Shown here: positions 8,017-16,376 of the stretch, in pieces
How the letters are laid out: the number at the start of each line of letters is the position of its first letter
How positions within the stretch are numbered: the first letter of the stretch is position 1
DNA from: Akkermansia muciniphila
GTDB taxonomy: Bacteria > Verrucomicrobiota > Verrucomicrobiia > Verrucomicrobiales > V1-33
NCBI GenBank assembly: GCA_945900785.1
Contig: CAMDJM010000055.1
Span: 1 to 32,052 of the forward strand
Direction of reading: 5' to 3'
DNA length: 32,052 nucleotides
Made by a program: the position numbers and the translations under genes
Notes under the pieces: model-generated
What the model saw: the letters and a program-made list of their open reading frames with translations, nothing else
Told to the model about the DNA's origin: nothing
Databases searched by the model: none

Positions 8017-9435
8017 TCAGAGGCGCATTTTGTATTGGCTTTCCTTGAATTGGATTTCGATTTTGGTGCCTTTGGCACCGTCGAAGGCGAGTTTGCCGTT
8101 CAGCTGGTCGGTGAGCATTTTGACGAGACGCATCCCGAGGGAGGTGGCCTTCGAGATGTTGAAGGAGCTGTCAATGCCGATGCCATCGTCCCAGACGATG
8201 AGGGAGAAGCCTTCGGAGGCGGGGTCAGGATTGAGGCTGACGTAGATGGTGCCGAGAGGGCGGTTCGGGAACGCGTATTTGAGGGCGTTGGTGACGAGTT
8301 CGGTGATAATGAGGCCGCAGGGCAGAGCTGTATCAAGTCCGAGGTTGACACTGCCGACGTTCAGCTTCACTTCGCGGCGGCAGCCGTCCGGGGTGTTGGT
8401 GCGGATGAGTTCGGCGGTGAGGGTGCGGAGGTAGCCATGCAAGTCGATGGTGGACACGCTTTCGGATTGATAGAGCTTTTCATGGAGCAGGCCCATGGAA
8501 CGGATCCGGGCCTCCGATTCCATGAGGACCTGGCGCAGAGGCAGGCTGTCGGTCTGGCGGGTTTGGAGGCGGAGCAGACTGGTCAGAATCTGCATGTTAT
8601 TTTTCACGCGGTGATGAATCTCGCGGAGGAGGATTTCCTTTTCGCGCAGGGAGGCAGTGGATTTGACGGATTCGCGGAGCTTGACCTGGTGTTGTTCCAG
8701 GGATTCGACCATGCGGTTGAAGGAATCGGCGAGGTCACCGATTTCCCCGCCGGCGGTGATGTTGGCGCGGGCGTTGAGCGCCCCCCCGGCGACGCGCTGG
8801 GCAAAGGTCTGGAGGGCGCGCAGGGGTTTGATCAGATTGCGGGCGAGGAAGTAGGCCACGAGCGCTCCGATGATGAGAACGACGGAGCCGGCGAGCGCGG
8901 TATTCCGGTAAATCGCGGTGATGCTGTCCTGGTAGCGTTCCAGGGAGAGCCCAAGATGGATCCAGCCCCAATGCCCTCCTTTCGTGATTCCCGGATAGCT
9001 GTAGTGGAGGCATTTTCCGCTGTGGTCAAAGGGATTGGTCAGGATGCGGCCTTGGTTTTCCTCCCCGGCGGCGGGATGCCACAAGGCTTCCTTGAGGGGA
9101 CCGAGTTCCCAACGGTCGGCACCGGTGTGAACGAGGGAGTCGCCCTGCTTGGTGGTCACAACGAGATAGACGAGGCTTTTTTCCCGGCTCATGACGGAGA
9201 GGCATTGATCGACAATGGCGCTGTGCCGGTCATCGGCAATGTGTTGGCGGATGTCCTCCTCAATGCTCTGCGCCAAGGTGCGGGCTTCCGTTTCCAATTC
9301 GGTTTGCACGTTATATTGCCGTTGCAGAACAAGGATGACAGCGAAGACCGCCACGCTCAGCACCGCCACCAGCCACGCCACGAGCGTGACCCGGCGCAGG
9401 ATACTGGAACGTTTGGGTTGGGCTTCCAGGGTCAT
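8017..9435 (-). CDS. Membrane sensor histidine kinase, HisKA_2 type with HAMP
   Basis: This 472-aa kinase has a transmembrane helix at about 16-37, a periplasmic sensor region of about 140 residues, and a second helix at about 180-198. A HAMP linker follows (about 198-250; PLRALQTFAQRVAGG, then EIGDLADSFNRM). HisKA_2 motif EIHHRVKNN carries the candidate phosphoacceptor His274/His275. An ATPase domain follows, with the N-box around Asn384 (TELVTNALKYAF) and WDDGIGI near 415-421. Its ATG overlaps the stop codon of the PhnD-like binding-protein gene by 4 nt (ATGA), so the two are translationally coupled and the binding protein probably presents ligand to the sensor domain. No separate response regulator is adjacent; the likely acceptor is the leading receiver of the downstream hybrid kinase. 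Confidence 0.9.
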   Translation of the reverse strand: MTLEAQPKRSSILRRVTLVAWLVAVLSVAVFAVILVLQRQYNVQTELETEARTLAQSIEEDIRQHIADDRHSAIVDQCLSVMSREKSLVYLVVTTKQGDSLVHTGADRWELGPLKEALWHPAAGEENQGRILTNPFDHSGKCLHYSYPGITKGGHWGWIHLGLSLERYQDSITAIYRNTALAGSVVLIIGALVAYFLARNLIKPLRALQTFAQRVAGGALNARANITAGGEIGDLADSFNRMVESLEQHQVKLRESVKSTASLREKEILLREIHHRVKNNMQILTSLLRLQTRQTDSLPLRQVLMESEARIRSMGLLHEKLYQSESVSTIDLHGYLRTLTAELIRTNTPDGCRREVKLNVGSVNLGLDTALPCGLIITELVTNALKYAFPNRPLGTIYVSLNPDPASEGFSLIVWDDGIGIDSSFNISKATSLGMRLVKMLTDQLNGKLAFDGAKGTKIEIQFKESQYKMRL

Positions 9436-10442
9436 GGGCGTTTGGAAGGCTTGGGTGCCGCCTGGGCAGTCCGGGTTGCCGTGGGCTTGACGGCGGCGGG
9501 GGCAGCAGGATTCCGCGCTTTGAGCAACTGCCTCAGATTGTTAAAGGCCGCTTCTTCGGCGGCAATAAAGCCGCATTTGATGTCGCCATACTCCCACGAA
9601 ATATGCAGGGCCTCTTCCAGCACCTGGCGTTGGGTTTCCAGCGGCAGGGTGCGTTTGCAGGCGACGATCTGGGTGGGCAGTTTTTCGGAAATGCTGAGCT
9701 GGGTCAGCTTTTGAACGATTTGTGATGGATTCTGTGAGACGACGGACTTGTAAGCTGCGACGGATACAACGCAGGCCTCGGCCTCCCCGAAAAAGACCGG
9801 GAGCATCGCCTCGCGGGGTGTCGTGACGGTTTGATAATGAGCAAAATTCTTCCTGAGCACTCCGGTCCCTTTGGAGATAGTGTCGTTGAGCCAATAATCG
9901 ACCAGATCTCCGCAGCCATCCCGGTGCACCAGCACGGTTCTGTCCTTGAGCTGATCCATGTTTTGGATCAGCGGGCTGTAGGCCAGGAGCATGAATTGGG
10001 TTTGCGACGCTTCATTCCGGGTGCCGAGGAGCAGAGGCTTGATATTCAGATCGACCTCATGAAGGACCAGCTCGTAGCCCTGAATCGGAAAAAGGTCGGT
10101 TTCGCCGAGTTGGATTTGCTGCACCAATTCCTCCCACGACTCCGCTCCCGTCAGATTTTCATTTGGAGAGGAGGGCAGGTCGTAATCCAAAGGGCGCGCG
10201 TAGGCGCGGGAAAGGCTCCGGGCAATGCTTTGCAGGGGATCCCCCATGCTGGTGCCCCATGAAACCGGCAGCTCGGACAGGTAATTGATTCTCAGGGATG
10301 GTTTTGACCCGGCCTGGGCGGGTGCTTCCTCCATACCGCTCCCCATGAGCACCACGATCCAGGCAAGCCCCGTGACCCTTTCAAAGACGTGACGGAATTT
10401 CCCGGAGTGGGTGGCCGTCGGTTGGTTGGGAAAGAATAGCAT
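9432..10442 (-). CDS. PhnD-like periplasmic substrate-binding protein of a sensory operon
   Basis: The 336-aa protein has an N-terminal export segment (basic stretch, then VTGLAWIVVLMG, possible cleavage after AQA near residue 44). A two-lobed phosphate/phosphite/phosphonate-binding-like fold follows: RINYLSELP, then GETDLFPIQGYELVLHEVDLNIKPLL, the hinge-like VLVHRDGCGDLVDYWL, and MLPVFFGEAEACVVSVAAYKSV. The last 30 residues form an Ala/Pro-rich tail. No permease or ATPase genes are nearby. Its stop overlaps the start of a membrane histidine kinase gene, so it probably acts as a ligand receptor for signalling, not transport, as TorT and LuxP do for their kinases. The ligand is unknown. It starts the operon, shortly after a good sigma70-type promoter. 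Confidence 0.75.
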   Translation of the reverse strand: MLFFPNQPTATHSGKFRHVFERVTGLAWIVVLMGSGMEEAPAQAGSKPSLRINYLSELPVSWGTSMGDPLQSIARSLSRAYARPLDYDLPSSPNENLTGAESWEELVQQIQLGETDLFPIQGYELVLHEVDLNIKPLLLGTRNEASQTQFMLLAYSPLIQNMDQLKDRTVLVHRDGCGDLVDYWLNDTISKGTGVLRKNFAHYQTVTTPREAMLPVFFGEAEACVVSVAAYKSVVSQNPSQIVQKLTQLSISEKLPTQIVACKRTLPLETQRQVLEEALHISWEYGDIKCGFIAAEEAAFNNLRQLLKARNPAAPAAVKPTATRTAQAAPKPSKRP

Positions 10443-10455
10443 ACCTTAATAATCA

Positions 10456-10483
10456 AATTTACGATAAATGCCATAATTGTCAA
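10456..10483 (-). promoter_or_regulatory. Sigma70-like promoter of the sensory operon
   Basis: On the minus strand a consensus -35 (TTGACA, 10483-10478) is followed by a 16-bp spacer and TAAATT (10461-10456) as a -10. This lies in an AT-rich pocket with an A/T run just upstream. The -10 ends 13 nt before the annotated ATG (10442), so the transcript would have a leader of only a few bases. Either it is nearly leaderless or the true start codon is slightly downstream. Prediction from sequence only. Confidence 0.5.
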
Positions 10484-10505
10484 GTTTAAAAAAACCTTCG
10501 CTGCG

Positions 10506-10520
10506 TTTCAACCGTTGAAA
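10506..10520. promoter_or_regulatory. Perfect 15-bp palindrome (possible operator)
   Basis: TTTCAAC-C-GTTGAAA is a perfect 7-1-7 inverted repeat, centred 30 nt upstream of the predicted -35 of the sensory operon and 90 nt past the holB stop codon. The length and symmetry fit a dimeric regulator site. It has no T-tract, so it is a poor terminator. The binding protein is unknown. Confidence 0.4.
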
Positions 10521-10609
10521 TGTGTCCTGCCGGACTTTTCGTGTGGCCGTCCCTTGGAACGGGTTACCTGAGCTGGTGGCGCGGCTGGGGGCGTCTGCCC
10601 TTGCAGGGA

Positions 10610-11587
10610 TCAGCCAAAAGCATGGAGGAATCCGACCTCCAGGGCGAGCACCTCGCGGACATTGGTGGCCAGATTCCGGCGCAGATCATCGACGGCCTTC
10701 AGGCGGCGGTGCAGTTCATCATCGGAAAGGGTGGCGGCGGCGCGCTCCGTGGTAGCGGCGTATCCCGGCAGGTCCAAGGGCGTCAGGTGGTGGCGGCGGC
10801 GCAGCAGTTCCCCCAGCCAGGTGAACAGCATGCCAACAAGGGAATTCCGGTGCTCCGCGCAGGCTCCTTCGGTCAGGTCCTCGTAATAGTCCTTCCGTTC
10901 CTTGAGCCATGCTCCATCCGTGCTGCGGCCGTAGCGGTCGGTTTCCTCCTTCAGGCTATCCTTGTGATCCTGCTCAATCTCCTCGCGCAGCGCGGCCATA
11001 ATCCGTAGGAAGTCCCCAAGAAGGCCCATGGCGCGGGTGGGATTCGGCGGACCGCCGGAAAAATAAGCGGCCAGGGCATCCACCAGTTCCGCTTGCGGCG
11101 GCGTGAGCAGGATGCCCTCCGCCTGCGGCCGGAACAGGGGCAACAACACACAGCGGGAGCGCACCGTATCCAGCAATTGCTCCGGGGCGCGGGTCAGCAG
11201 CAGGATCAGCGTGTCCGGGGGCGGTTCCTCCAGGGTTTTCAGAAACGCATTCGTGGCCTCCACCGTCAGCCGGTCGGCCTCGCTCAGGATAATGATTTTT
11301 TTCCCACCATCCGAGGTGGAAAACTGCACCTGCCGGATCACCCCGCGCACGGGGTCGATTTTGATGCGCCGGATCTTCGACTCCGGCTCCAGCACCACGG
11401 CCCCATGCTTCCGTAAATCATCCAGGGTCTCCACCTCCGTCCAGCCATTCACCAGGGCAGCGGCTTCCACTGCCAGGTGCTGCAGATCGGCCATCTCCGG
11501 CCCACTGATCAGAAAGGCATGGGCCAGCCGGCCATTCAGATGGGCCTGGCGCATTAAATCCAACGCTTTCTCAGGAGCAAAGGCCAT
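10610..11587 (-). CDS. holB: DNA polymerase III delta-prime subunit (clamp loader)
   Basis: The 325-aa AAA+ clamp-loader protein helps open and load the sliding clamp during replication. Visible features are the N-terminal helix with GRLAHAFLISGPEMADLQHLA, a degenerate P-loop as in delta-prime subunits, and KIIILSEADRLTVEATNAFLKTLEEPPPDTLILLLT (cited as consecutive motifs SEADRL, NAFLKTLEEPP and LILLLT). The arginine-finger motif RSRC is in the TVRSRCVLLP segment. The C-terminal third carries extra acidic/basic helices. The ATG at 11587 is chosen because homology starts there; the longer frame is tmk sequence read in another phase. It overlaps the tmk 3' end by 17 nt, the classic tmk-holB operon. 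Confidence 0.88.
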   Translation of the reverse strand: MAFAPEKALDLMRQAHLNGRLAHAFLISGPEMADLQHLAVEAAALVNGWTEVETLDDLRKHGAVVLEPESKIRRIKIDPVRGVIRQVQFSTSDGGKKIIILSEADRLTVEATNAFLKTLEEPPPDTLILLLTRAPEQLLDTVRSRCVLLPLFRPQAEGILLTPPQAELVDALAAYFSGGPPNPTRAMGLLGDFLRIMAALREEIEQDHKDSLKEETDRYGRSTDGAWLKERKDYYEDLTEGACAEHRNSLVGMLFTWLGELLRRRHHLTPLDLPGYAATTERAAATLSDDELHRRLKAVDDLRRNLATNVREVLALEVGFLHAFG

Positions 11588-12212
11588 AACCGCGGGAATT
11601 GAGGGTTTCCAAAATCCGGGAGTGCAGTGTCTCCGGGGGCTGCGCGGCATCCAGCACACAAAACCGCTGCGGTTCCCGCGCTGCAAGGTCCAGATACGCC
11701 TGCCGCACGGTGTGATAAAACGCCTCCTCCGCCTGCTCCATCCGGTCATGCCGGCTCGCATGGCGCGCCCGGGCCCGGGCCAGGCCAGTCACCGCATCCA
11801 GATCCAGCAGAAAGGTCACATCCGGCCGGCAGGTTCCGGCGGCAAAGTCATTGATCGCCGCCACCTGGTCCGCTGGCAGCTCCCGGCCACTGCCCTGATA
11901 CACCGTGGTCGAATCCAAAAACCGGTCCGCCACCACGATGCCGCCCCCCGCCAAAAACGGCGCGATTTTCTCCCTCACCAATTGCGCCCGGCTCGCCGCG
12001 AAGAGCAGCAGCTCCGCCTCCCGCGTCATCGCGCCATTCTCCGGGTGATACTTCAGCAAATGCCGGATCACCTCCCCGATCGCCGTTCCACCGGGCTCCC
12101 GGACCTGCCGCACCCGGCGTCCCGCCGCCTGCCAATGCGCCATCAGCAGGCTGATCTGCGTGGACTTCCCGCAGCCTTCGCCGCCTTCAAAACTCACGAA
12201 AAATCCTGCCAT
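11571..12212 (-). CDS. tmk: Thymidylate kinase
   Basis: The 213-aa enzyme phosphorylates dTMP to dTDP with ATP in DNA precursor synthesis. It shows a P-loop (GGEGCGKST, residues 10-18), the REPGG motif of the dTMP site (about 41-45), the DRF...S motif (VADRFLDSTTVYQGSGR) and a lid region with RARARHASRHDR. The ATG at 12212 gives the usual MAGFFVSFEG start; an in-frame extension of 22 residues upstream lacks family similarity. It is followed by holB with a 17-nt overlap. The upstream gap is shared with the divergent sugar isomerase gene. No Shine-Dalgarno is seen. Confidence 0.93.
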   Translation of the reverse strand: MAGFFVSFEGGEGCGKSTQISLLMAHWQAAGRRVRQVREPGGTAIGEVIRHLLKYHPENGAMTREAELLLFAASRAQLVREKIAPFLAGGGIVVADRFLDSTTVYQGSGRELPADQVAAINDFAAGTCRPDVTFLLDLDAVTGLARARARHASRHDRMEQAEEAFYHTVRQAYLDLAAREPQRFCVLDAAQPPETLHSRILETLNSRGYGLCS

Positions 12213-12402
12213 GCTGGAATAAAAATCAATTTGTGGCCCAAGCCATCGCCCGTTCCTGCCTCCTGTCCTACATGCCACCCCCGCCAGGTGCTACGGAAAA
12301 ATAGGCGTTTCCCGACATCTGCCCGTCCCGCCCTCCGGACCCTCATTTTCCCTGATTTAGACAATTGTCATCCGGGCCAAACCCGTTCATACATGGCTCC
12401 CC
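12213..12402. promoter_or_regulatory. Divergent intergenic region with a 10-bp palindrome
   Basis: This 190-bp gap lies between divergent tmk and the epimerase gene. The only clear structure is a perfect palindrome, GACAATTGTC (12360-12369), 33 nt before the epimerase ATG, in a position where a repressor could act. No strong -35/-10 pair was recognised on either strand. Confidence 0.35.
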
Positions 12403-13245
12403 ATGAAAGTCGGCTTTAATCTCCTCCTCTGGACGACTCACTTTGTTGAGTCGCAATTCGATATCCTCACCACCCTGAAAAAAACCGGTTACGACGGTGT
12501 CGAAATCCCTATTTTCGACAACAGCGACCCCGGCCATTTCAGGAAAATCGGCCAGGCGCTGCGCGACAACGGCCTCGAATCCACCGCCGTCACCGTTTGC
12601 CCGGATGAAGCGCACAACGCCATCAGCACCGTCCCCGCCCACCGGCAGGGAGCCCTCGACCACCTGAAAAAAGTCATCGATTGCGGCCACGCCGCCGGCA
12701 TCAAGCTCCTCTGCGGCCCTTATTACCAGGTCCTCGGAAATTTCTCCGGCGCTTTCCCCACTGAGACGGAACTCGAGCACGCCGCCGAAGTGCACCGCCC
12801 CCTCGCCGACTACGCCCAGCAGGCTGGCATCACCCTCGCCATCGAATCCCTCAACCGCTTCGAATCCCACCTCCTCAACACCATGGCCCAGGCCAAGGCT
12901 TACGTGCAGCGCGTCAACCATCCCAACTTCTGGACGATGTATGACACCTTCCACGCCAACATTGAGGAAAAGAAACCCCTCGACGCCCTGAAGGACAACC
13001 TCGACGTCATCCGCCATATCCACATCTCCGCCAACGACCGCGGCACCCCCGGCAAAGACCACTGCCCCACCCGCGAGACCATCGCCCTGGCCAAAGCCGG
13101 CGGCTATGAAGGCTACCTCACCATCGAGGCCTTCGGCGGCTCCCTCCCCGACCTCGCCGCCGCCACCCGCGTCTGGCGCGCCTTCTTCTCCAGCGAAGAA
13201 GAAGTCTACACCGACGGCTACGCCTTCATCAAATCCTGCCTCTAA
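12403..13245 (+). CDS. Sugar epimerase/isomerase, D-tagatose 3-epimerase-like TIM barrel
   Basis: The 280-aa protein belongs to the xylose-isomerase-like TIM barrel superfamily. The four metal ligands expected for the ketose 3-epimerase/hydroxypyruvate-isomerase group are visible: Glu148 (IESLNRFE), Asp181 (DTFHANIEE), His207 (HIHIS) and Glu242 (TIEAFG). The NRFE and DTFHxNIEE motifs match D-psicose/D-tagatose 3-epimerases better than hydroxypyruvate isomerases, so ketohexose 3-epimerisation is the preferred guess; the substrate is uncertain. The gene is isolated, divergent from tmk and convergent with the RlmM-like gene. No Shine-Dalgarno precedes the ATG. Third codon positions are strongly C-rich. 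Confidence 0.8.
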   Translation: MKVGFNLLLWTTHFVESQFDILTTLKKTGYDGVEIPIFDNSDPGHFRKIGQALRDNGLESTAVTVCPDEAHNAISTVPAHRQGALDHLKKVIDCGHAAGIKLLCGPYYQVLGNFSGAFPTETELEHAAEVHRPLADYAQQAGITLAIESLNRFESHLLNTMAQAKAYVQRVNHPNFWTMYDTFHANIEEKKPLDALKDNLDVIRHIHISANDRGTPGKDHCPTRETIALAKAGGYEGYLTIEAFGGSLPDLAAATRVWRAFFSSEEEVYTDGYAFIKSCL

Positions 13246-13273
13246 TCCTGCCAGGGAATCATGCGTGCTCCGT

Positions 13274-13395
13274 CCCGGAGGATCACAGCCATCAGCCGGG
13301 GATTGATTCCAAAGGGAATGACAGCCATCAGCCGTGATGTGATCCCAACGGGATCAAAGCCATTAGCCGGGGATTGAGCGAAGCGACATCCCCGG
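13274..13395. repeat. Three 36-bp repeat units with covarying hairpins
   Basis: The motif (A/C)A(C/A)AGCCAT(C/T)AGCCG recurs with starts near 13285, 13321 and 13356 (period about 36 bp). Between copies sit short inverted repeats whose arms change together: ATTCC-AAAG-GGAAT and GATCCC-AAC-GGGATC. The array ends in a perfect 8-bp inverted repeat, CCGGGGAT (13367-13374) with ATCCCCGG (13388-13395), around a GAGCGAAGCG loop. It sits between convergent genes. Similar REP-like elements are common in Verrucomicrobiota and Planctomycetota genomes. There are no unique spacers, so it is not a CRISPR array. Confidence 0.75.
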
Positions 13396-13493
13396 ACCCC
13401 ATTCTCCAAAGTCCCCCGACCCCGGCAGGGGTCGCAGAGTTCCAGCACCCATGCCCCGTGTGGTGCTTCTGCGGCCCCTCCTCCCCAAAAAAC
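13396..13493. other. Intergenic remainder after the hairpin array
   Basis: Apart from a CGACCCCGGCAGGGGTCG-type inverted repeat (about 13418-13433), which may act as a terminator stem for either convergent gene, nothing coding is seen. Confidence 0.4.
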
Positions 13494-14573
13494 TCACGCC
13501 ACCTCAAAAAAACAGGTGAACTCCTGACGGTTATACGTGAGATGGGTCAGGGCCGTCAATTTCAGGCCCGCCCGCGCTGCATCCTGCAGGGTAAGCCGGA
13601 TGGCATCCACCAGGCCTGCGAAGGTATCGCTGCCCGGAGTCTTCAGGGTAAAGACCACCGGGCTGCCTGGCTGCAGGTATTTGGTCAGGCGGATCACCTG
13701 CCGCAGGGCTTGCCGGGCATCACCATTCATATCGCAGAGCAGCGCTTCATACCGGGTCCCTGGCGGCGGCGTGAAGACCGCCACATCCGCTTTGGAAAAA
13801 GTCAGGCCCGGGTGGCCATCCAGCCGCTGGTCCAGCGGTGCCCGGTCCAGCGCGGTGACGCGTTGGCCGCGCTGCAGCAATTCCCAGGTCATGCCGCCCG
13901 GGCTGGCTCCCAGCTCCAGCCAGTGCGCGCCTGCGGGCAGGGGCGGGCGGTGCAGCAGCAGATAGTGCAGCGCCTCCGCGATCTTGGCCCCGGCCCGGCT
14001 GATCGTGCTGCCGGCACTTTGGCTGATGAATTTCGTGCCTCCGGGGTGGAATCCATTGCTGGCCCGGGGCGATTGAATCCCGGCAAAAAGCCCTTCCTTG
14101 CCCACTACCCCAAACAGCGTCGGCACCTCCGGCTGCTGCCCCTCCGCTGGCAGGGCGCCGGACAACCCAGGAAAGAGCTGCAGGGTGCGGCCCCGCAGAT
14201 TGGACGCCAGGCTTTTATAATAACGGTCCGGTGCCCCCGCCTGCAGCGGCCCCAGGTAAATCCCCTGCGGGCTAAGCGGGCCAAACTTCTTCCATAAGGT
14301 CTGCGCCGCCTTCTCGATGAAATTCTCCATCTTCGGCGGATGGCAGGGCCAGCTGTGGTGCACCGGCAGGTTCCAGCCAATAAACGGCGCTGCGGCCCCG
14401 GTGCGGAACGCCTCAGGATCCCGGGTGGGCACCAGATGATATTCCGGCCCCAGCGGCGTGGTTTGCCCCACCCCCAGCAGCGTCAGAATCTCTGGCGTCC
14501 ACGGAGCAAAAACTTCAGGAATACGGATCAGCCAATTCGTCAGCGGAGGCGATCCTTCAGGGGGAGCAATCAT
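13494..14573 (-). CDS. RlmM-like/FtsJ-type RNA 2'-O-methyltransferase
   Basis: The 359-aa protein pairs an RNA-binding N-terminal part (about 1-180) with a Rossmann methyltransferase. S-adenosylmethionine would bind at LELGASPGG (219-227). The K-D-K-E catalytic tetrad of FtsJ-family 2'-O-methyltransferases is recognisable as Lys197 (SRAGAKIAEA), Asp281 (LLCDMNG), Lys311 (FTLKTPG) and Glu351 (YNRQEFTCFF). This architecture resembles RlmM, which methylates C2498 of 23S rRNA, but the identity is low enough that the target is inferred. It lies 60 nt downstream of the ribulokinase gene on the same strand and could be co-transcribed. The 3' end converges with the epimerase gene. Confidence 0.75.
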   Translation of the reverse strand: MIAPPEGSPPLTNWLIRIPEVFAPWTPEILTLLGVGQTTPLGPEYHLVPTRDPEAFRTGAAAPFIGWNLPVHHSWPCHPPKMENFIEKAAQTLWKKFGPLSPQGIYLGPLQAGAPDRYYKSLASNLRGRTLQLFPGLSGALPAEGQQPEVPTLFGVVGKEGLFAGIQSPRASNGFHPGGTKFISQSAGSTISRAGAKIAEALHYLLLHRPPLPAGAHWLELGASPGGMTWELLQRGQRVTALDRAPLDQRLDGHPGLTFSKADVAVFTPPPGTRYEALLCDMNGDARQALRQVIRLTKYLQPGSPVVFTLKTPGSDTFAGLVDAIRLTLQDAARAGLKLTALTHLTYNRQEFTCFFEVA

Positions 14574-14633
14574 TCCGGTGATACCGCGTCTGCGCTTTCT
14601 GAAAAATGGAAAAACCAGTGGAAGGTATGGGGC

Positions 14634-16334
14634 CTAGGCAGTGACCTCATCCCGGAGGTTGAGCAGTTCCTTCATGACGTGGCTGAGGCGGCCGGACCAT
14701 TGGTCGGTGCCGAAGGCGTCGTGGAGCTGGCGGTAGAGGCCGTAGAGCCGGGAGTAGAGGGCGTGGTTGGCGGGGTTGGGCTGGTAGACGGTCTCGCGGA
14801 GGCGGCAGAGGGCGCGCTGGGCGTCAGCGACGCTATCGTAGCCGGAGTCGACGGTGCCGGCGGCGATGGCCCCGAAGATGGCGGCACCGAGGGCGCAGGT
14901 TTGATCGCTGCGGCTGATTTTCATGGGGCGGCCGAGGACGTCAGCGTAGATCTGCATGAGAGCGGCGTTTTTGACAGCGAGGCCTCCGGCGTTGATGATT
15001 TCGAGGACGGGAACGCCGTATTCCTCAAGACGGTTGATGATGGTGAGGGCACCGAAGGCGGTGGCTTCGATAAGGGCGCGGTAGATTTCGTGGGCGCGGG
15101 TGTGGAGGGTCTGGCCGATGATGAGGCCGGTGAGGCGGGTGTCGGTGAGGATGGTGCGGTTTCCGTTATTCCAATCCAGCGCCAGAAGGCCGGTCTGGCC
15201 AGGCCGGAGGGGGGTGAGGGCGGCTTCCATGGCCTGGAATTTGGCCTCCACGGTGGTCCCGTAAGTGTCAGGGACGAGGTGGTTGACGAACCAGAGGAAG
15301 ATGTCGCCAACGGCGGATTGCCCGGCTTCGAGGCCGTAATTGCCGGGGAGGACGGATCCATCCACGATGCCGCAGAGGCCGGGGATGTCGGCAAGCGGCT
15401 GGTGGTTGGGGTGGATCATCAAATCGCAGGTGCTGGTGCCGAGGATTTTGACAAGGGTGCCTTCCTTGATGCCGGCACCGACGGCTCCCATGTGGGCGTC
15501 GAAGCCTCCGGTGGCGACAGCGATGCCAGGGCGGAGGCCGAGTTTTTCGGCCCAGGCGGGGGTGAGTTTGCCGGCGGGTTTGTTGGAGGGTTGGGCGGTG
15601 GTGTAGAGGCGGTCGCGGAGGGAGGCGAGGGCGGGGTCGAGCTGGGCGAGGAATTCCTTGTCAGGAAGGCCGCCCCAGGCGGGATTGAACATGGCCTTGT
15701 GCCCGGCGGCGCAGATGCTGCGGGGAGTGGACAGGGGATCGGTCAAGCCGCAGAGCACGGCGGGGAGATAGTCGCAGTGCTCGATGAAGCTGTGGGCGGC
15801 GTGGAAGATGTCCGGGGCGATGCGCTTGAGATGGAGGATCTTGCTCCAAAACCATTCGGAAGAGTAGGCACCGCCGCATTTGGCGAGATAGTGGGGCCGG
15901 ATTTTGGCAGCAAGGGCGGTGATTTCGGCAGCCTCGGCGTGGGAGGTGTGGTCGCGCCAGAGCCAGACATGGGCTGCGGGGTTTGGGGCGTATTCCGGGA
16001 GGAGGGCGAGGGGAGTGCCGCTGGCATCCACGGGGATGATAGTGCTGCCGGTGGTGTCGATGCCGATGCCGATGATGCTGGCGGGGTCGAAGCCGGGGCG
16101 GGTGGCCCTGGCCTGGGCGATGGCCCCGGTGATGATGGCGGTGAGGCCGTCGAGGTAGTCCTGGGGGTTTTGGCGGGCAAGGTGGTGGTCCTTGGGATCA
16201 AGGAGGATGCCGGCGCTGCCACTGGGGTAGGGGAAGACGGTGGAGCCGAGTTCCTCGCCAGTGCTGAGGTCAATGAGAAGGGAGCGGCAGGAGTTGGTGC
16301 CGTAGTCGAGTCCGAGGGCGCAGCGTTGGTTCAT
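14634..16334 (-). CDS. araB: Ribulokinase (FGGY carbohydrate kinase)
   Basis: The 566-aa kinase has the usual length of ribulokinases and should phosphorylate L-ribulose to L-ribulose 5-phosphate. Visible motifs: N-terminal phosphate loop GLDYGTNSCRSLLID (8-22), GIDTTGSTIIPVD (91-103), the catalytic-Asp segment GGFDAHMGAVGAG with Asp279, GTSTCDLMIHP, and the adenosine-site NAGGLAVKNAALMQIYADVLG. AraA and araD are not nearby, so the rest of the arabinose pathway, if present, is elsewhere. A related FGGY substrate such as D-ribulose is possible. It begins 42 nt after the L,D-transpeptidase gene, with no obvious promoter between. No Shine-Dalgarno. Confidence 0.88.
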   Translation of the reverse strand: MNQRCALGLDYGTNSCRSLLIDLSTGEELGSTVFPYPSGSAGILLDPKDHHLARQNPQDYLDGLTAIITGAIAQARATRPGFDPASIIGIGIDTTGSTIIPVDASGTPLALLPEYAPNPAAHVWLWRDHTSHAEAAEITALAAKIRPHYLAKCGGAYSSEWFWSKILHLKRIAPDIFHAAHSFIEHCDYLPAVLCGLTDPLSTPRSICAAGHKAMFNPAWGGLPDKEFLAQLDPALASLRDRLYTTAQPSNKPAGKLTPAWAEKLGLRPGIAVATGGFDAHMGAVGAGIKEGTLVKILGTSTCDLMIHPNHQPLADIPGLCGIVDGSVLPGNYGLEAGQSAVGDIFLWFVNHLVPDTYGTTVEAKFQAMEAALTPLRPGQTGLLALDWNNGNRTILTDTRLTGLIIGQTLHTRAHEIYRALIEATAFGALTIINRLEEYGVPVLEIINAGGLAVKNAALMQIYADVLGRPMKISRSDQTCALGAAIFGAIAAGTVDSGYDSVADAQRALCRLRETVYQPNPANHALYSRLYGLYRQLHDAFGTDQWSGRLSHVMKELLNLRDEVTA

Positions 16335-16376
16335 GGGAGCCAGAGGTTGGACGGTCGGGATCGCGTTTGGGAAGGG

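Noticed and set aside
11588..11761. N-terminal extension of holB
   Set aside because: The extra 58 codons are tmk sequence in another frame; clamp-loader similarity starts at the ATG at 11587.
13274..13395. Possible CRISPR array
   Set aside because: Units are degenerate, contiguous and hairpin-based, with no unique spacers of constant length and no cas genes nearby.
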